Shown: positions 56,801 through 64,000 of the stretch, piece after piece | How the letters are laid out: each line of letters starts with the position of its first letter | Numbering within the stretch: the stretch's first letter is position 1 | Made by a program: the position numbers and the translations under genes | Notes under the pieces: model-generated | The model's database searches: none | Seen by the model: the letters and a program-made list of their open reading frames with translations, nothing else | Told to the model about the DNA's origin: nothing | Assembly: GCA_030248195.1 (NCBI GenBank) | Contig: JASAND010013040.1 | Location: 23,396 to 87,395, forward strand | Origin: Trissonchulus latispiculum | Lineage: Eukaryota; Nematoda; Enoplea; Enoplida; Ironidae | Reading direction: 5' to 3' | Length of the DNA stretch: 64,000 nucleotides

Positions 56801-59753
56801 CCTGTAGCTGCTGTATTTATGTACATGTATGTATGCATTGTACCGTCGAAAATTTAGAAAGCTGCGTTGTCATAACCTTAGTGTATGTTATCCGAAAAAA
56901 GTCTGAAACAAGCTAATAACGATTTTGAAAAACCTGGGTACATGTAAAAAAAATTTGGATGTGCCCCCCCCCCGAAATTTTTTTCTGGCTACGCCACTGC
57001 ACCCGACTGACCCTTCAAACGGCAAACTGGAACCAGCCCAGCAATATAGGCACGTCCGACGGCAAGACGGATACCGGGAATGAGCTGGGCACACCAGAAA
57101 ACCCCTATAGACAAAGTTTTGAGAGGCCAGGTAGAGCGTACTATGGAGGCTCCAGGAAGCGGTTTCCGACTTGACCCTCCCGACGGCAAAGTGGAACCAG
57201 CCCAGCAAGATGGGTGGGTCTGACGGTAAAACTGCCTGCGGGAATCGATTCTCCGTGCCACAAAACCATTGTATGGAAGATTTGAGCTTTGAAAGTTGAA
57301 TAGATAGCGAGAAATTTCGATTTTTCATTTTTCGAATTTTCACCATTTTTGACGGGCCACTGTGGTCGCTAGGGAAGAGTTAGAGACACGCAACCTGGAC
57401 CGTTAGTTAGTTCAATATATGTAATTTCTGAATATAAAAAGAAATCAGCTCCAGCTCGTAACGTTCGACCTGAGCGACGACCACAAAAATGGTCACTTTT
57501 CGCTATGAGCCGACTTTGCGGCGCCACTGCGGCGCTGTGGCGCAGCTGCGGCGCAAAAAAGTTGTGATTCTTAAATTCTTTAGAGGGTACTACTAGACCC
57601 CATAGCCCTTTAGGTTGGCCCACCGCTGCAGATCACGTGAAAGCGGCGAACATTATGTACAATACAACCATCAAATAGGAGAAACCGGAAAAAAAAACAA
57701 CGCCGCCACAACCGGTCCGGGGCGCAACTTTTTAACGGTAAGTGATACGGGGCTGAAACTTCACAGACATACTAAACTCGATGTGCTCTACAATTTGCGC
57801 ATGAAATCTGTGCAGGATCTGCGCAGGATTTTGCGCAGCTTCTGCGCAGCTTATTTTACACTGTCTCCAGCCACTTTTCACACATACATATTATAGGGGT
57901 CGCTGCCGCGACCCCTATGATACTGTAAGCAAGTTTGCAGTAGTTGTATATATTGCACAAAGCTAAGCTAAAATCGAGCAGCAAAGCTACAACAGCTTCA
58001 GTCAATAGAGCACACCATAGGCTTTCTAACTATCTAAGCTGTCATAGGCGTGTTGTCAGTGACTAGCAAATAAATAGCTAAATTTAACTTTAATTTAAAT
58101 TTAACTAAAATTTAAGAGCCGTGGCAAGTAAAGGCCATAGATATGAAACGCCACGAAGAACATATAGCTCAGAAATAAATAGCTGTTGAATTTGATCAAT
58201 TTTTCTAACAGGAGAGGATTTTAGTGATTATGACCCCAACAAAAATACAAAAATACCGTAGCCTGTAGACGGTCTAGCATATTTCGAATCTCAACTGAAT
58301 GTTCATCATAGTAGTCCTTCTCAATGTAGTCCGTCAAAGCTCTTTCAACCAAGTTTGGAATCTGAAAACATGATGAAAAATCAGATCTAAAGCAAAAGGA
58401 AAGGGAGAATGTCACATGAAAATGCCGACACCAATAAGCACACTTATCTCCGTGGAAAGAAAAAGTGGAGTATATTGAAATTGAAAATCAATACGTAAAA
58501 TACATTGTCATGTCGAAAACTCAAAAACCATTATTTTTACAAAACCCTTTAAACATACGTACCCAACCGGAGTATTGCTTTACAAAATAGACAGGCAGTG
58601 GTAGCAGGAATCTATCTAGGATTTTGAAAGGGAGGAGGGGGGAGGGGGTTGGCCAAAAAGGGTGGTTAGGAGTTAGTTAGGATCTACATTTTCCCGAGAA
58701 ATGGTTAGACTTGAAATAAAAATCGGTAAAAATTTCTTTTCTCTCTAAAGGGGGGGGGGAGGGCGGTTAGGACCTAAATTTTCACGGGAAATGAAAAATT
58801 TAAGGTGGTGATTCCTTTTGGGCACATATTATTGGTTGATCGTTCAAATCAAGATGAAATCTGATGAAACTTTCCAAAGTAAGTTCTTTTAGCATTCTAA
58901 CACCCTCCGCGCAATCCCTCTTCAAAACTTTTCTGCAAAAGGGAGGTCTGGTCACACAGAATACGCACTCGAGAGACGATCATAAACAACAAAAAATTCA
59001 AACCTGAGGTTTATGAATGATAGCCATAATAGCAATGACAACTTCTGCAGCCAGAATCAAAAACAGGATCAGTGCATACTGAAACAAAACAAGTGTGCGA
59101 TGAGTCAAGAAGACAGCATAAAAAGCATCATCCGAAAAATACAGGTCTGAATTATTCCAGTAAACACGGAATTGAGATTCAGCAACAGGACCTATTCAGT
59201 CCACTCTCGCGCGCCCACTCTTCCCAAACAAGTGGAGCCCCATTTTGGCAAACACAATTTGCATCGACGAAATCTTACGCCAACAAATGTATAAAATTTC
59301 TGAAACAGTTACCGGCATCTCCCAAGATTTTCTTGCCGATTTTTAGCATTCTGACCACTAAACCAACCGGCTTATCAATCTGTCAACGAGCTTAAAACCC
59401 TATTCAATGTTTTAGTACGTAAACTCCAAATAAAGAAGTTAGTGACCGATCTCTGTAAAAACCGGCTTCGAAATCAATCATTGGAAAATCCTATATATAC
59501 GTATATATATATATAATATTTATATCATAAAAAAACCACTGACCACACAGAGCATGCACTGCTGTTCCTTCAGGGCTCCGCAGCAGCCCAGAAATCCGGT
59601 GATCAGGATCAGCGAGCCGACGGCTATCATGGCATAGGCCAGCAGTTTCAGCGGCTGACTCCCACTCTCCACACGGAACAGTTCCATGTTGAGGCTTTTG
59701 TGGGGATCCAGGAGGAGTACTAGGCCCCCGCCGATCAGGACCAAACCAGTGCC
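44524..59753 (-). CDS. Tetraspanin (five prime exon not found)
   Basis: Six minus-strand exons, all phase 0 with GT..AG junctions: 59753-59544, 59078-59004, 58361-58257, 55561-55451, 54382-54194 and 44586-44524, giving 250 residues. Exon 1 here begins inside TM1 (GTGLVLIGGGLVLLLD) and carries TM2 with the GFLGCCGALKEQQC signature. The next exon is TM3 (YALILFLILAAEVVIAIMA). The large extracellular loop has CCGSKGPADW, PETCC, RRC and GC, six cysteines, plus a glycosylation site NST. TM4 is IVNWLEGSLPIIIAVLICFA, and the last exon adds IFGIILSFCLCRSSNEATFV. Only the first ~20 residues are missing; their exon lies in the transposon-filled region upstream or beyond 64000. Tetraspanins organise membrane microdomains; the exact subfamily is not clear. 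The last intron is 9.6 kb and full of nested repeats. Confidence 0.92.
45636..47762. mobile_element. Tandem-repeat-carrying element B (CATATGAG type), nested in A
   Basis: Starts CAAGAACCAAAAATGCTCC. Three direct CATATGAG motifs (about 45674, 45729, 45782) and one inverted CTCATATT (45827) take the places occupied by TAATATGGG in element A. An inverted copy of this 5' domain follows (46232-46419). Next come ~2.5 units of a ~150-bp repeat related to the satellite (46480-46830) and two units of a second repeat (46850-47120, GGAACCAGCCCAGCAA core). The 3' end is CTCATATTATAGGGGTCGC, loop TACC, GCGACCCTAT. It is flanked on both sides by (TA)n inside element A. Confidence 0.6.
47757..47799. repeat. 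(TA)n microsatellite at the element B right junction
   Basis: About 40 bp of TA dinucleotide abutting the 3' hairpin of element B. A shorter TA run abuts its left end at about 45623-45635, so B probably inserted into a TA repeat. Confidence 0.8.
48430..51595. repeat. 149-bp satellite array, ~21 units, with higher-order structure
   Basis: The unit reads through ACAAAAGTTGATCGCCTCGC, CAAGGGCTTTCATTTGATAC, CAAACTTGACCACTTTTGAA and CCCACACCGGACCCACAGTG. Three units (near 48560, 49640, 50865) carry an extra ~33-bp block containing GTGGGGCCTCTTTTTTTGG. Matching features recur at exactly 1225 bp (49564 and 50789; 48813 and 50038), equal to eight units plus the 33-bp block, a higher-order repeat. 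All the 130-194-residue minus-strand open frames here are repeat translations. Confidence 0.95.
52367..52692. mobile_element. 326-bp insertion containing a near-perfect 268-bp palindrome
   Basis: Flanked by a perfect 15-bp direct repeat ATAGTTCTAATACAC (52352-52366 and 52693-52707). After ~60 bp of unique leader, 52426-52693 is a palindrome with arms containing GCCTGCCTGCAGTCACTAAGG, GGAGAGAGCC and GAGCGCTCTTACCCAGAG, centred on GAGGCTCCTGCC...GGCAGGAGCCTC. The right arm is almost identical to the sequence on the 3' side of the LINE at 24486-24605. Confidence 0.8.
53597..53874. mobile_element. Short inverted-repeat element, poly-G/poly-C rich
   Basis: Ends CTGGCTTATTTTTA and TAAAAATAAGCCAG, with ATACG on both flanks. 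The interior has GGGGGGGG and CCCCCCC tracts and CCCCCATTCGG-type repeats on both strands. It lies in the last tetraspanin intron. Confidence 0.55.
54989..55356. mobile_element. Short hAT-type element (CAGGGGCGGATCCAGG ends)
   Basis: The left end CAGGGGCGGATCCAGG and the complement of the right end, CACTGGCGGATCCAGG, are typical of hAT non-autonomous elements. The flanks do not give a clear 8-bp duplication. It lies in the tetraspanin intron between the exons at 55451 and 54382. Confidence 0.55.
55642..57921. mobile_element. Tandem-repeat-carrying element C (TAATATGTGTG type)
   Basis: Starts CAAGTAACAAAAATGCTCC, followed by TAATATGTGTG at about 55674. It holds ~2.5 units of the ~150-bp repeat (55790-56165) and two units of the GGAACCAGCCCAGCAA repeat (57000-57290), the same order as in element B. 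The 3' end has CACACATACATATTA followed by a perfect 11-bp-stem hairpin ATAGGGGTCGC, loop TGCC, GCGACCCCTAT (57893-57918). It is interrupted by a hAT element at 56188-56999. Unlike A and B it lacks the inverted internal copy of the 5' domain. Located in a tetraspanin intron. Confidence 0.6.
56188..56999. mobile_element. 812-bp hAT element, perfect 8-bp target duplication
   Basis: Ends CAGGGGCGTAGGCAGGA and (complement) CAGTGGCGTAGCCAGAA, with identical flanks CACCCGAC at 56180-56187 and 57000-57007. The interior has C-rich tracts (CCCCCCGAAA type) and no transposase. It is inserted in element C between its two repeat arrays. Confidence 0.85.
57922..58256. other. Tetraspanin intron, nothing recognised
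   Basis: AT-rich intron between element C and the exon ending at 58257. Confidence 0.5.
58362..59003 (-). other. Tetraspanin intron
   Basis: Contains two imperfect copies of a GGTTAGGA(C/T)CTAnATTTTC block after G-rich runs (about 58625-58700 and 58750-58800). No other feature. Confidence 0.6.
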
Positions 59754-60375
59754 CTGAAATGAATGAAATAAATAAGAAATGATTTGGAAAAATAGGAAAT
59801 CAGTGGAAGCAGATCATATTCGATGCAATAGCTAGCTGGATAGATGATGGTGATCAAGTACAAAGAAGTAAGATTTGAATACTCAAAAGTAAAGCGGACA
59901 AAAAACTGAAACCATTTATGTAATAAACGTTTGCTTGTGTCATGCTAAAATACCAAATACCGATGTTACGTGTATATACTAAAGCCGGTATATACGCAGA
60001 AACCTGCTGGAAGTAATGACGTTGCGTACATGTAGGTTAAAACAGCAATTTCAAGTAAGCAAAATGATGTTGATGTTGTTGACATTAAAAACTTGGGAAA
60101 TACTATTTTTGCAAGTTCATCGGTTCCCCCAACCCCACTCCAACCAAGAGCCTCGCCTCTACCGAACCTGCAGGCTCCCGCGGTTTCACGCCCATCAAAT
60201 TTTGTATATAAATTTCTTAGTTTATAATTATATTTTGAATGATGTCAGTCTAAATAAAAAAGTTTTCTAAGTTATATTGTAATATACTACTATGTGAATT
60301 TTTCCATACTCGTTCCCCTTTTCTCGACAAACGAATATATTATGTAGTAATGCACACAGTATATATATATATATA
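59754..60375 (-). other. Upstream intron of the tetraspanin gene, no exon found
   Basis: The acceptor TTTCAG sits just before exon 59753-59544, so an intron starts here. I searched the minus strand for a short exon coding the start of TM1 and saw none. A TA run (60360-60375) precedes element E. Confidence 0.45.
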
Positions 60376-60804
60376 TACAAGAAATAAAAATGCTCCTCTG
60401 GAGCATGAAAAAAGTAATATGGGTGATGGTGAGGTTGTAAAATCAAAATAGGACTAGTCTTTAAAATGCTTAATATGGGGGCTAGGTTCAAAAATAGAAG
60501 AGGACTAGGTTGTGAGCGAATTAATATGGGCACAGCTTCGCCGAACAACCCATATCGCGGTTTATAAACGTAAATCATTATGCATATCCATCCAAACTAC
60601 ATTTAGTTTATAGTGCATAAACAATCTCTACTGCTACGTATATATGTATTTGAGCGTAACGGAACTTTTATTTTAGCAAACTTTTTCTTTGAGAAACTCT
60701 TTATACTAACCAGTGCATTTTATCCATTTATATCTCAAGAATAATTTTAGGACTCTGATCTTCTATTTCCTTCCTGCTTGAACCAATAGCTTTAGCATGA
60801 TATC
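60376..60804. mobile_element. Tandem-repeat-carrying element E (TAATATGGG type), interrupted by Ty3
   Basis: Starts CAAGAAATAAAAATGCTCC with hairpin ATGCTCC TCT GGAGCAT. It has three TAATATGGG and one inverted CCCATAT as in element A (180 bp, few differences). The following 60585-60790 resembles element A's interior at about 47815-48030. The similarity stops where the retrotransposon LTR begins, so the rest of E should lie beyond 64000. Confidence 0.6.
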
Positions 60805-60997
60805 TGTAAAATCTTGAAGAAGCTTTCTCCACTCCAAGATTTTATTAGTTGACAACAAACAACAGACTGAATAACAATCAGAATTGCACTGTTTATATAG
60901 TGCTTAAACTGTACGAATATGCAAATGAGCTTCCAGATGTAAGAGCATAGTAGACTCATTTGCATATCGGCACTACAACAATATTACAAACACTACA
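60805..60997 (-). repeat. Putative 193-bp 3' LTR of the Ty3/gypsy element
   Basis: On the minus strand, the purine-rich tract GAGGGAGGAG lies directly before TGTAGTG..., and the segment ends ...TTTTACA, giving TGTA...TACA ends. It contains a TATA box (60891-60899), an AATAAA at 60841-60846, and two octamer motifs ATGCAAAT in inverted orientation (about 60920 and 60962). The 5' LTR is outside the window, so the boundaries are provisional. Confidence 0.55.
60891..60899 (-). promoter_or_regulatory. TATA box in the LTR
   Basis: TATATAAAC on the minus strand, about 100 bases into the LTR, at the centre of the palindrome GCACTGTTTATATAGTGC. Confidence 0.5.
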
Positions 60998-61042
60998 TCA
61001 CTCCTCCCTCAATGAGAACGAGTTCCGAAAACTTTAAGAATG

Positions 61043-64000
61043 TCATTGAGGAATTCGTTCCAGAACTGGTTGTCCCAGAACAGGATAATGAAGTGTCTTA
61101 GGAGCTTGATGAGTTCGTAGGGATCGTCGTAAACCCCCAGGATCAGCATTCGCCGGAGGATCATGCACAGGACTCGGTGGTCCAACTCGTTGAGGAGGCT
61201 GAGGTGCTGGAGAAGGCAGCTCAATTTCGTCGCCTACCACTGCTGAAGGATTCAGGTCATCTGCCATGCCTGAATTACCATCATCAGTGGCATTGCGGAT
61301 ATGATCCACATGGCGTCTCCATCGCAGCTGACCCACTCTAACCACGACAGAAACCGGCCCAGAAATTTCCGTGATTATGCCACGTTTCCATTTTTCTGTT
61401 CCAGGGCGGTGATCCAAAACCCAGACAGCTTGACCCAAGCGAAAGTTCCTGTCCTTCGCTCGTTTATCATGATCCAGCTTCTGGCGTTGTTGGCGCTTCT
61501 GAATCTGCTTCCGGACATCGGGACGGAGCGCATCCAGTGCCGACAACATTTCCCGACCAAACATCAATTTGGCAGGAGATTCGGTTGTTGTGGAATGAGG
61601 AGTTTGGCGATAACACTGTAGAAACTGTGCCAAACGCTGACGAACACTGACTCGTTCCCTCTTCGAGGCTTTCATGGCATTCTTGAAAGTCTGAACGAAT
61701 CTTTCCGCAAGGCCATTTGATCTGGGATGGTATGGAGCCACCTGAACGTGTTCCACACCATTCCTTAACAGAAAATCTCGGAACGTCGCTGCTGTAAACT
61801 GAGGACCATTGTCTGAGACTACCTGTTTCGGATTTCCAAACCTGGCAAATATGGTAGATACTTCGTCCACCAGGAAATCTGCCGTCGTGGATCTCATCTG
61901 CACAACTTCTGGATACTTACTATAGGCATCGACCACCACCAACCACATGAATCCTTGAAATGGACCTGCAAAATCCATGTGGATGCGCTCCCATGGACCT
62001 GCTGGAATTTCCATTGGATGGAGTGACGCCTCAGGAGGTAACTTCCGTTGTAGTTGGCACGAGCAACATCGATTCACGGTGTCTTCCACATCGTGATCGA
62101 TTCCCGGCCACCATACATAGGATCTAGCCAAAGCTTTCATCTTAACTACCCCTGGATGCCCCAGATGCAGTGTCTGCAAGACAGCCAATCGTAGCTTTGG
62201 AGGAATTACCACCCGATTCCCACGTAGAATACAGTTTCCTTGAACACTAAGTTCGAAACGGCATCTGCCAAAAGCTTCGAATTCAGGTCCCACCTTGAAT
62301 GGCCACCCGTGCCGGATCCATCCAAGGAGTTGTCGATGAACCCTATCTTTGCTAGTTTCTTTCGCAACGGCTTCAGCATTTAGGTAGGTAGCATCGCATT
62401 GCTCCTCAACACGAGCCACCAAACCTTGATTCTCTTCGTCTTCTACCGCTTCTTCTTCGCTCTGAAGTGGTAATCTGGAGAAAGCGTCAGCATTGCCATG
62501 TTGATCCGTCCTCCGAAACTGAAGGTCATAGTCGTAGGCCATCAGTTGAATGGCCCACCGCTGAATCCTGGCGGCAGCAACCGTCGGAATACCTTTCTTC
62601 GGACCGACCAAGGCCAACAATGGTTTATGATCGGTAACCAGGGTGAACTTCCGTCCAAGTAGAAATTGGCGAAATTTCTTTACACCAAAGATGATGCTTA
62701 GAGCTTCTTTTTCAATCTGTGAGTAATTCTGTTCAGCCCGACTGAGAGTCCTGGAGGCAAATGCAATCGGCTTTTCTTGATCGCCAATTACCTGAGAAAG
62801 AACCACGCCAAGACCCACTGTAGAAGCATCACAATCCAGACGTAGCGGAAGATCCGGATCATAGTGCTGGAGCATGCCAACTTCTTTCAGGCAGTTTCGG
62901 ATTCCATCGAAAGAGTCCTGCTCTTCATTTCCCCATCTCCATTTGACATCTTTCTTGAGCAAGTTGTTGAGTGGAACTGCCCAAGACGCCAAGTGAGGAA
63001 TGAACTTCCCATAGTAGTTTACCATGCCCAGAAAACTCCTCACGTCTTTCACAGACTTTGGAGCCGGCATATCTGTCAGGGCTGTCAGCTTCTCCGGATT
63101 TGGACGGCATCCGTCTCCATCCACAATAAGACCCAGAAGCTCTATTTCTTCCTGGAAGAACGCGCATTTGGACAGGCGTCCTCTTAATCCACTGGCAGAC
63201 AGCCGATCCAACACCTCGCGTAGATTGCGCAGATGAGCTTGATCGTCTTCTCCAGTGATTCCAATGTCATCGAGGTACACTGTGACACCAGGAATGCCTT
63301 CCAAAATCTTCTCCATTGTCTGCTGAAACACTGCCGGAGCCGATGAAATACCAAACGGTAATACCTTCCACCGGTATAGACCGCGATGAGTTGTCAAGGT
63401 TGTGATGGCTTGGCTCTCTTCATCCAGCGGAAGCTGATTGTAGGCCTGTGCTAGATCGAGCCTGCTGAAACGATGACCACCCTTCAGAGCTCTTTGACAA
63501 TCTTCCGGGCGCGGAAGTGGGTACTGGTCCACCTGCAACGATGGGTTCAGCGTGACTTTGTAATCACCACAAAGTCTGATGGTGGAATCTGGTTTTATCA
63601 CATTCACTGTTGGCGTTTGCCAATCAGATATGCTTACTCTTTCCAACTGACCAGCTTCAACCATTTGATCCAAAGTTTTTTCAACTTTAGATTTAATGGC
63701 AAAAGGAACAGGTCGCGGCTTAAATGATTTTGGCTGTGCATCCTCCTTCAGATGAAGATGAACCGGCGCTCCAGTGAATTTTCCCAAACCAGGAGCAAAG
63801 AAGGAATCTTTATACTGTTCCAAGAGAAGTTTGAGTTCAGGAGGTCGTCCGCTCGCCTTCCCACCGACTGATTTCCCTACTTGACTCATATTGCCAAATA
63901 CAGTTGATCCTGTCATAAGCTTGGTCGCCCAATCCTTCCCGAAAAAGGCTTCCATCCATGGACGTCCGAACAGTGGACTGCATGGTTGATCCACCACAAA
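61043..64000 (-). CDS. pol: Ty3/gypsy pol polyprotein (RT, RNase H, integrase), N-terminus beyond window
   Basis: An uninterrupted 984-codon frame open at the window edge. From the N-terminus: a linker, reverse transcriptase (TIRLCGDYKVTLNPSLQ, FSRLDLAQAYNQL, LPFGISSAPAVFQ, catalytic YLDD), then RNase H (LRLDCDAS, QIEKEALSI, TLVTDHKPL, NADAFSRLP). The integrase follows, with HHCC zinc finger (HLGHPG...CCSCQ), a DDE core (HMDFAGPF, VVSDNGPQF, GLAERFVQTF; all three acidic residues present) and a C-terminal module ending near HVDHIRNATDDG. Order RT-RH-IN defines Ty3/gypsy. No frameshift or stop was seen, so it may be a recent copy. It lies on the same strand as the tetraspanin gene, probably in its first intron. 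Gag and protease are outside the window. Confidence 0.95.
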   Translation of the reverse strand, partial: FVVDQPCSPLFGRPWMEAFFGKDWATKLMTGSTVFGNMSQVGKSVGGKASGRPPELKLLLEQYKDSFFAPGLGKFTGAPVHLHLKEDAQPKSFKPRPVPFAIKSKVEKTLDQMVEAGQLERVSISDWQTPTVNVIKPDSTIRLCGDYKVTLNPSLQVDQYPLPRPEDCQRALKGGHRFSRLDLAQAYNQLPLDEESQAITTLTTHRGLYRWKVLPFGISSAPAVFQQTMEKILEGIPGVTVYLDDIGITGEDDQAHLRNLREVLDRLSASGLRGRLSKCAFFQEEIELLGLIVDGDGCRPNPEKLTALTDMPAPKSVKDVRSFLGMVNYYGKFIPHLASWAVPLNNLLKKDVKWRWGNEEQDSFDGIRNCLKEVGMLQHYDPDLPLRLDCDASTVGLGVVLSQVIGDQEKPIAFASRTLSRAEQNYSQIEKEALSIIFGVKKFRQFLLGRKFTLVTDHKPLLALVGPKKGIPTVAAARIQRWAIQLMAYDYDLQFRRTDQHGNADAFSRLPLQSEEEAVEDEENQGLVARVEEQCDATYLNAEAVAKETSKDRVHRQLLGWIRHGWPFKVGPEFEAFGRCRFELSVQGNCILRGNRVVIPPKLRLAVLQTLHLGHPGVVKMKALARSYVWWPGIDHDVEDTVNRCCSCQLQRKLPPEASLHPMEIPAGPWERIHMDFAGPFQGFMWLVVVDAYSKYPEVVQMRSTTADFLVDEVSTIFARFGNPKQVVSDNGPQFTAATFRDFLLRNGVEHVQVAPYHPRSNGLAERFVQTFKNAMKASKRERVSVRQRLAQFLQCYRQTPHSTTTESPAKLMFGREMLSALDALRPDVRKQIQKRQQRQKLDHDKRAKDRNFRLGQAVWVLDHRPGTEKWKRGIITEISGPVSVVVRVGQLRWRRHVDHIRNATDDGNSGMADDLNPSAVVGDEIELPSPAPQPPQRVGPPSPVHDPPANADPGGLRRSLRTHQAPKTLHYPVLGQPVLERIPQ

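Overview
The window looks like an intron-rich, repeat-laden invertebrate animal genome. Exons are separated by GT..AG introns, most ending in TTTCAG-type acceptors. The identifiable proteins are animal ones: Integrator subunit 12, a tetraspanin and a stand-alone major-sperm-protein (MSP) domain protein. The small soluble MSP protein, and a twelve-cysteine extracellular domain reminiscent of nematode DUF19/CPG4-type domains, make a nematode or close relative the best guess. That guess is an inference, not a proof.

Layout, left to right. 0-4.3 kb: no convincing gene, several palindromic elements. 4.3-9.6 kb (+): a three-exon gene for a secreted 1184-residue Thr/Glu/Pro-rich protein with two homologous Cys12 domains, one at each end. 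10.7-11.4 kb: about 700 bp of (CA)n. 11.5-13.3 kb: a hAT-like element. 13.6-18.6 kb (-): a three-exon gene for a small secreted protein; its 4-kb intron holds a Russian-doll nest of non-autonomous DNA elements. 18.9-24.5 kb (+): a nearly full-length Tx1/L1-like LINE whose ORF1 carries a NADAR (YbiA-like) domain. 24.6-25.8 kb: (TA)n and a ~70-bp minisatellite. 26-29.7 kb: MITEs, a 1.1-kb foldback and a hAT element that ends just past the INTS12 poly(A) signal. 29.8-38.1 kb (-): INTS12, ten exons, complete, with the MSP-domain gene (+) nested in its seventh intron. 39.2-41.5 kb: three degenerate tRNA-like sequences and two nested hAT elements. 44.5-59.8 kb (-): six exons of a tetraspanin whose N-terminal exon was not found. 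Its introns are packed with nested elements, including a ~149-bp satellite array. 60.4-64 kb: another copy of the satellite-carrying element family, interrupted by a Ty3/gypsy retrotransposon (-) whose pol ORF is open to the window edge.

The two most unusual signals are: (1) the LINE ORF1 with a zinc knuckle plus a NADAR domain, a fold known for ADP-ribose-linked chemistry; (2) a family of tandem-repeat-carrying elements (44.85-52.35, 45.64-47.76, 55.64-57.92 and 60.38 kb onward) that share a 5' end and have a 3' terminal hairpin where it is visible. In these, an iterated short motif at the 5' end (TAATATGGG, CATATGAG or TAATATGTGTG) changes in step with the sequence just before the 3' hairpin (CCCATATTA, CTCATATTA or CACACATACATATTA). 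All coordinates and splice junctions were worked out by eye from the sequence; exon phases agree across every junction given.
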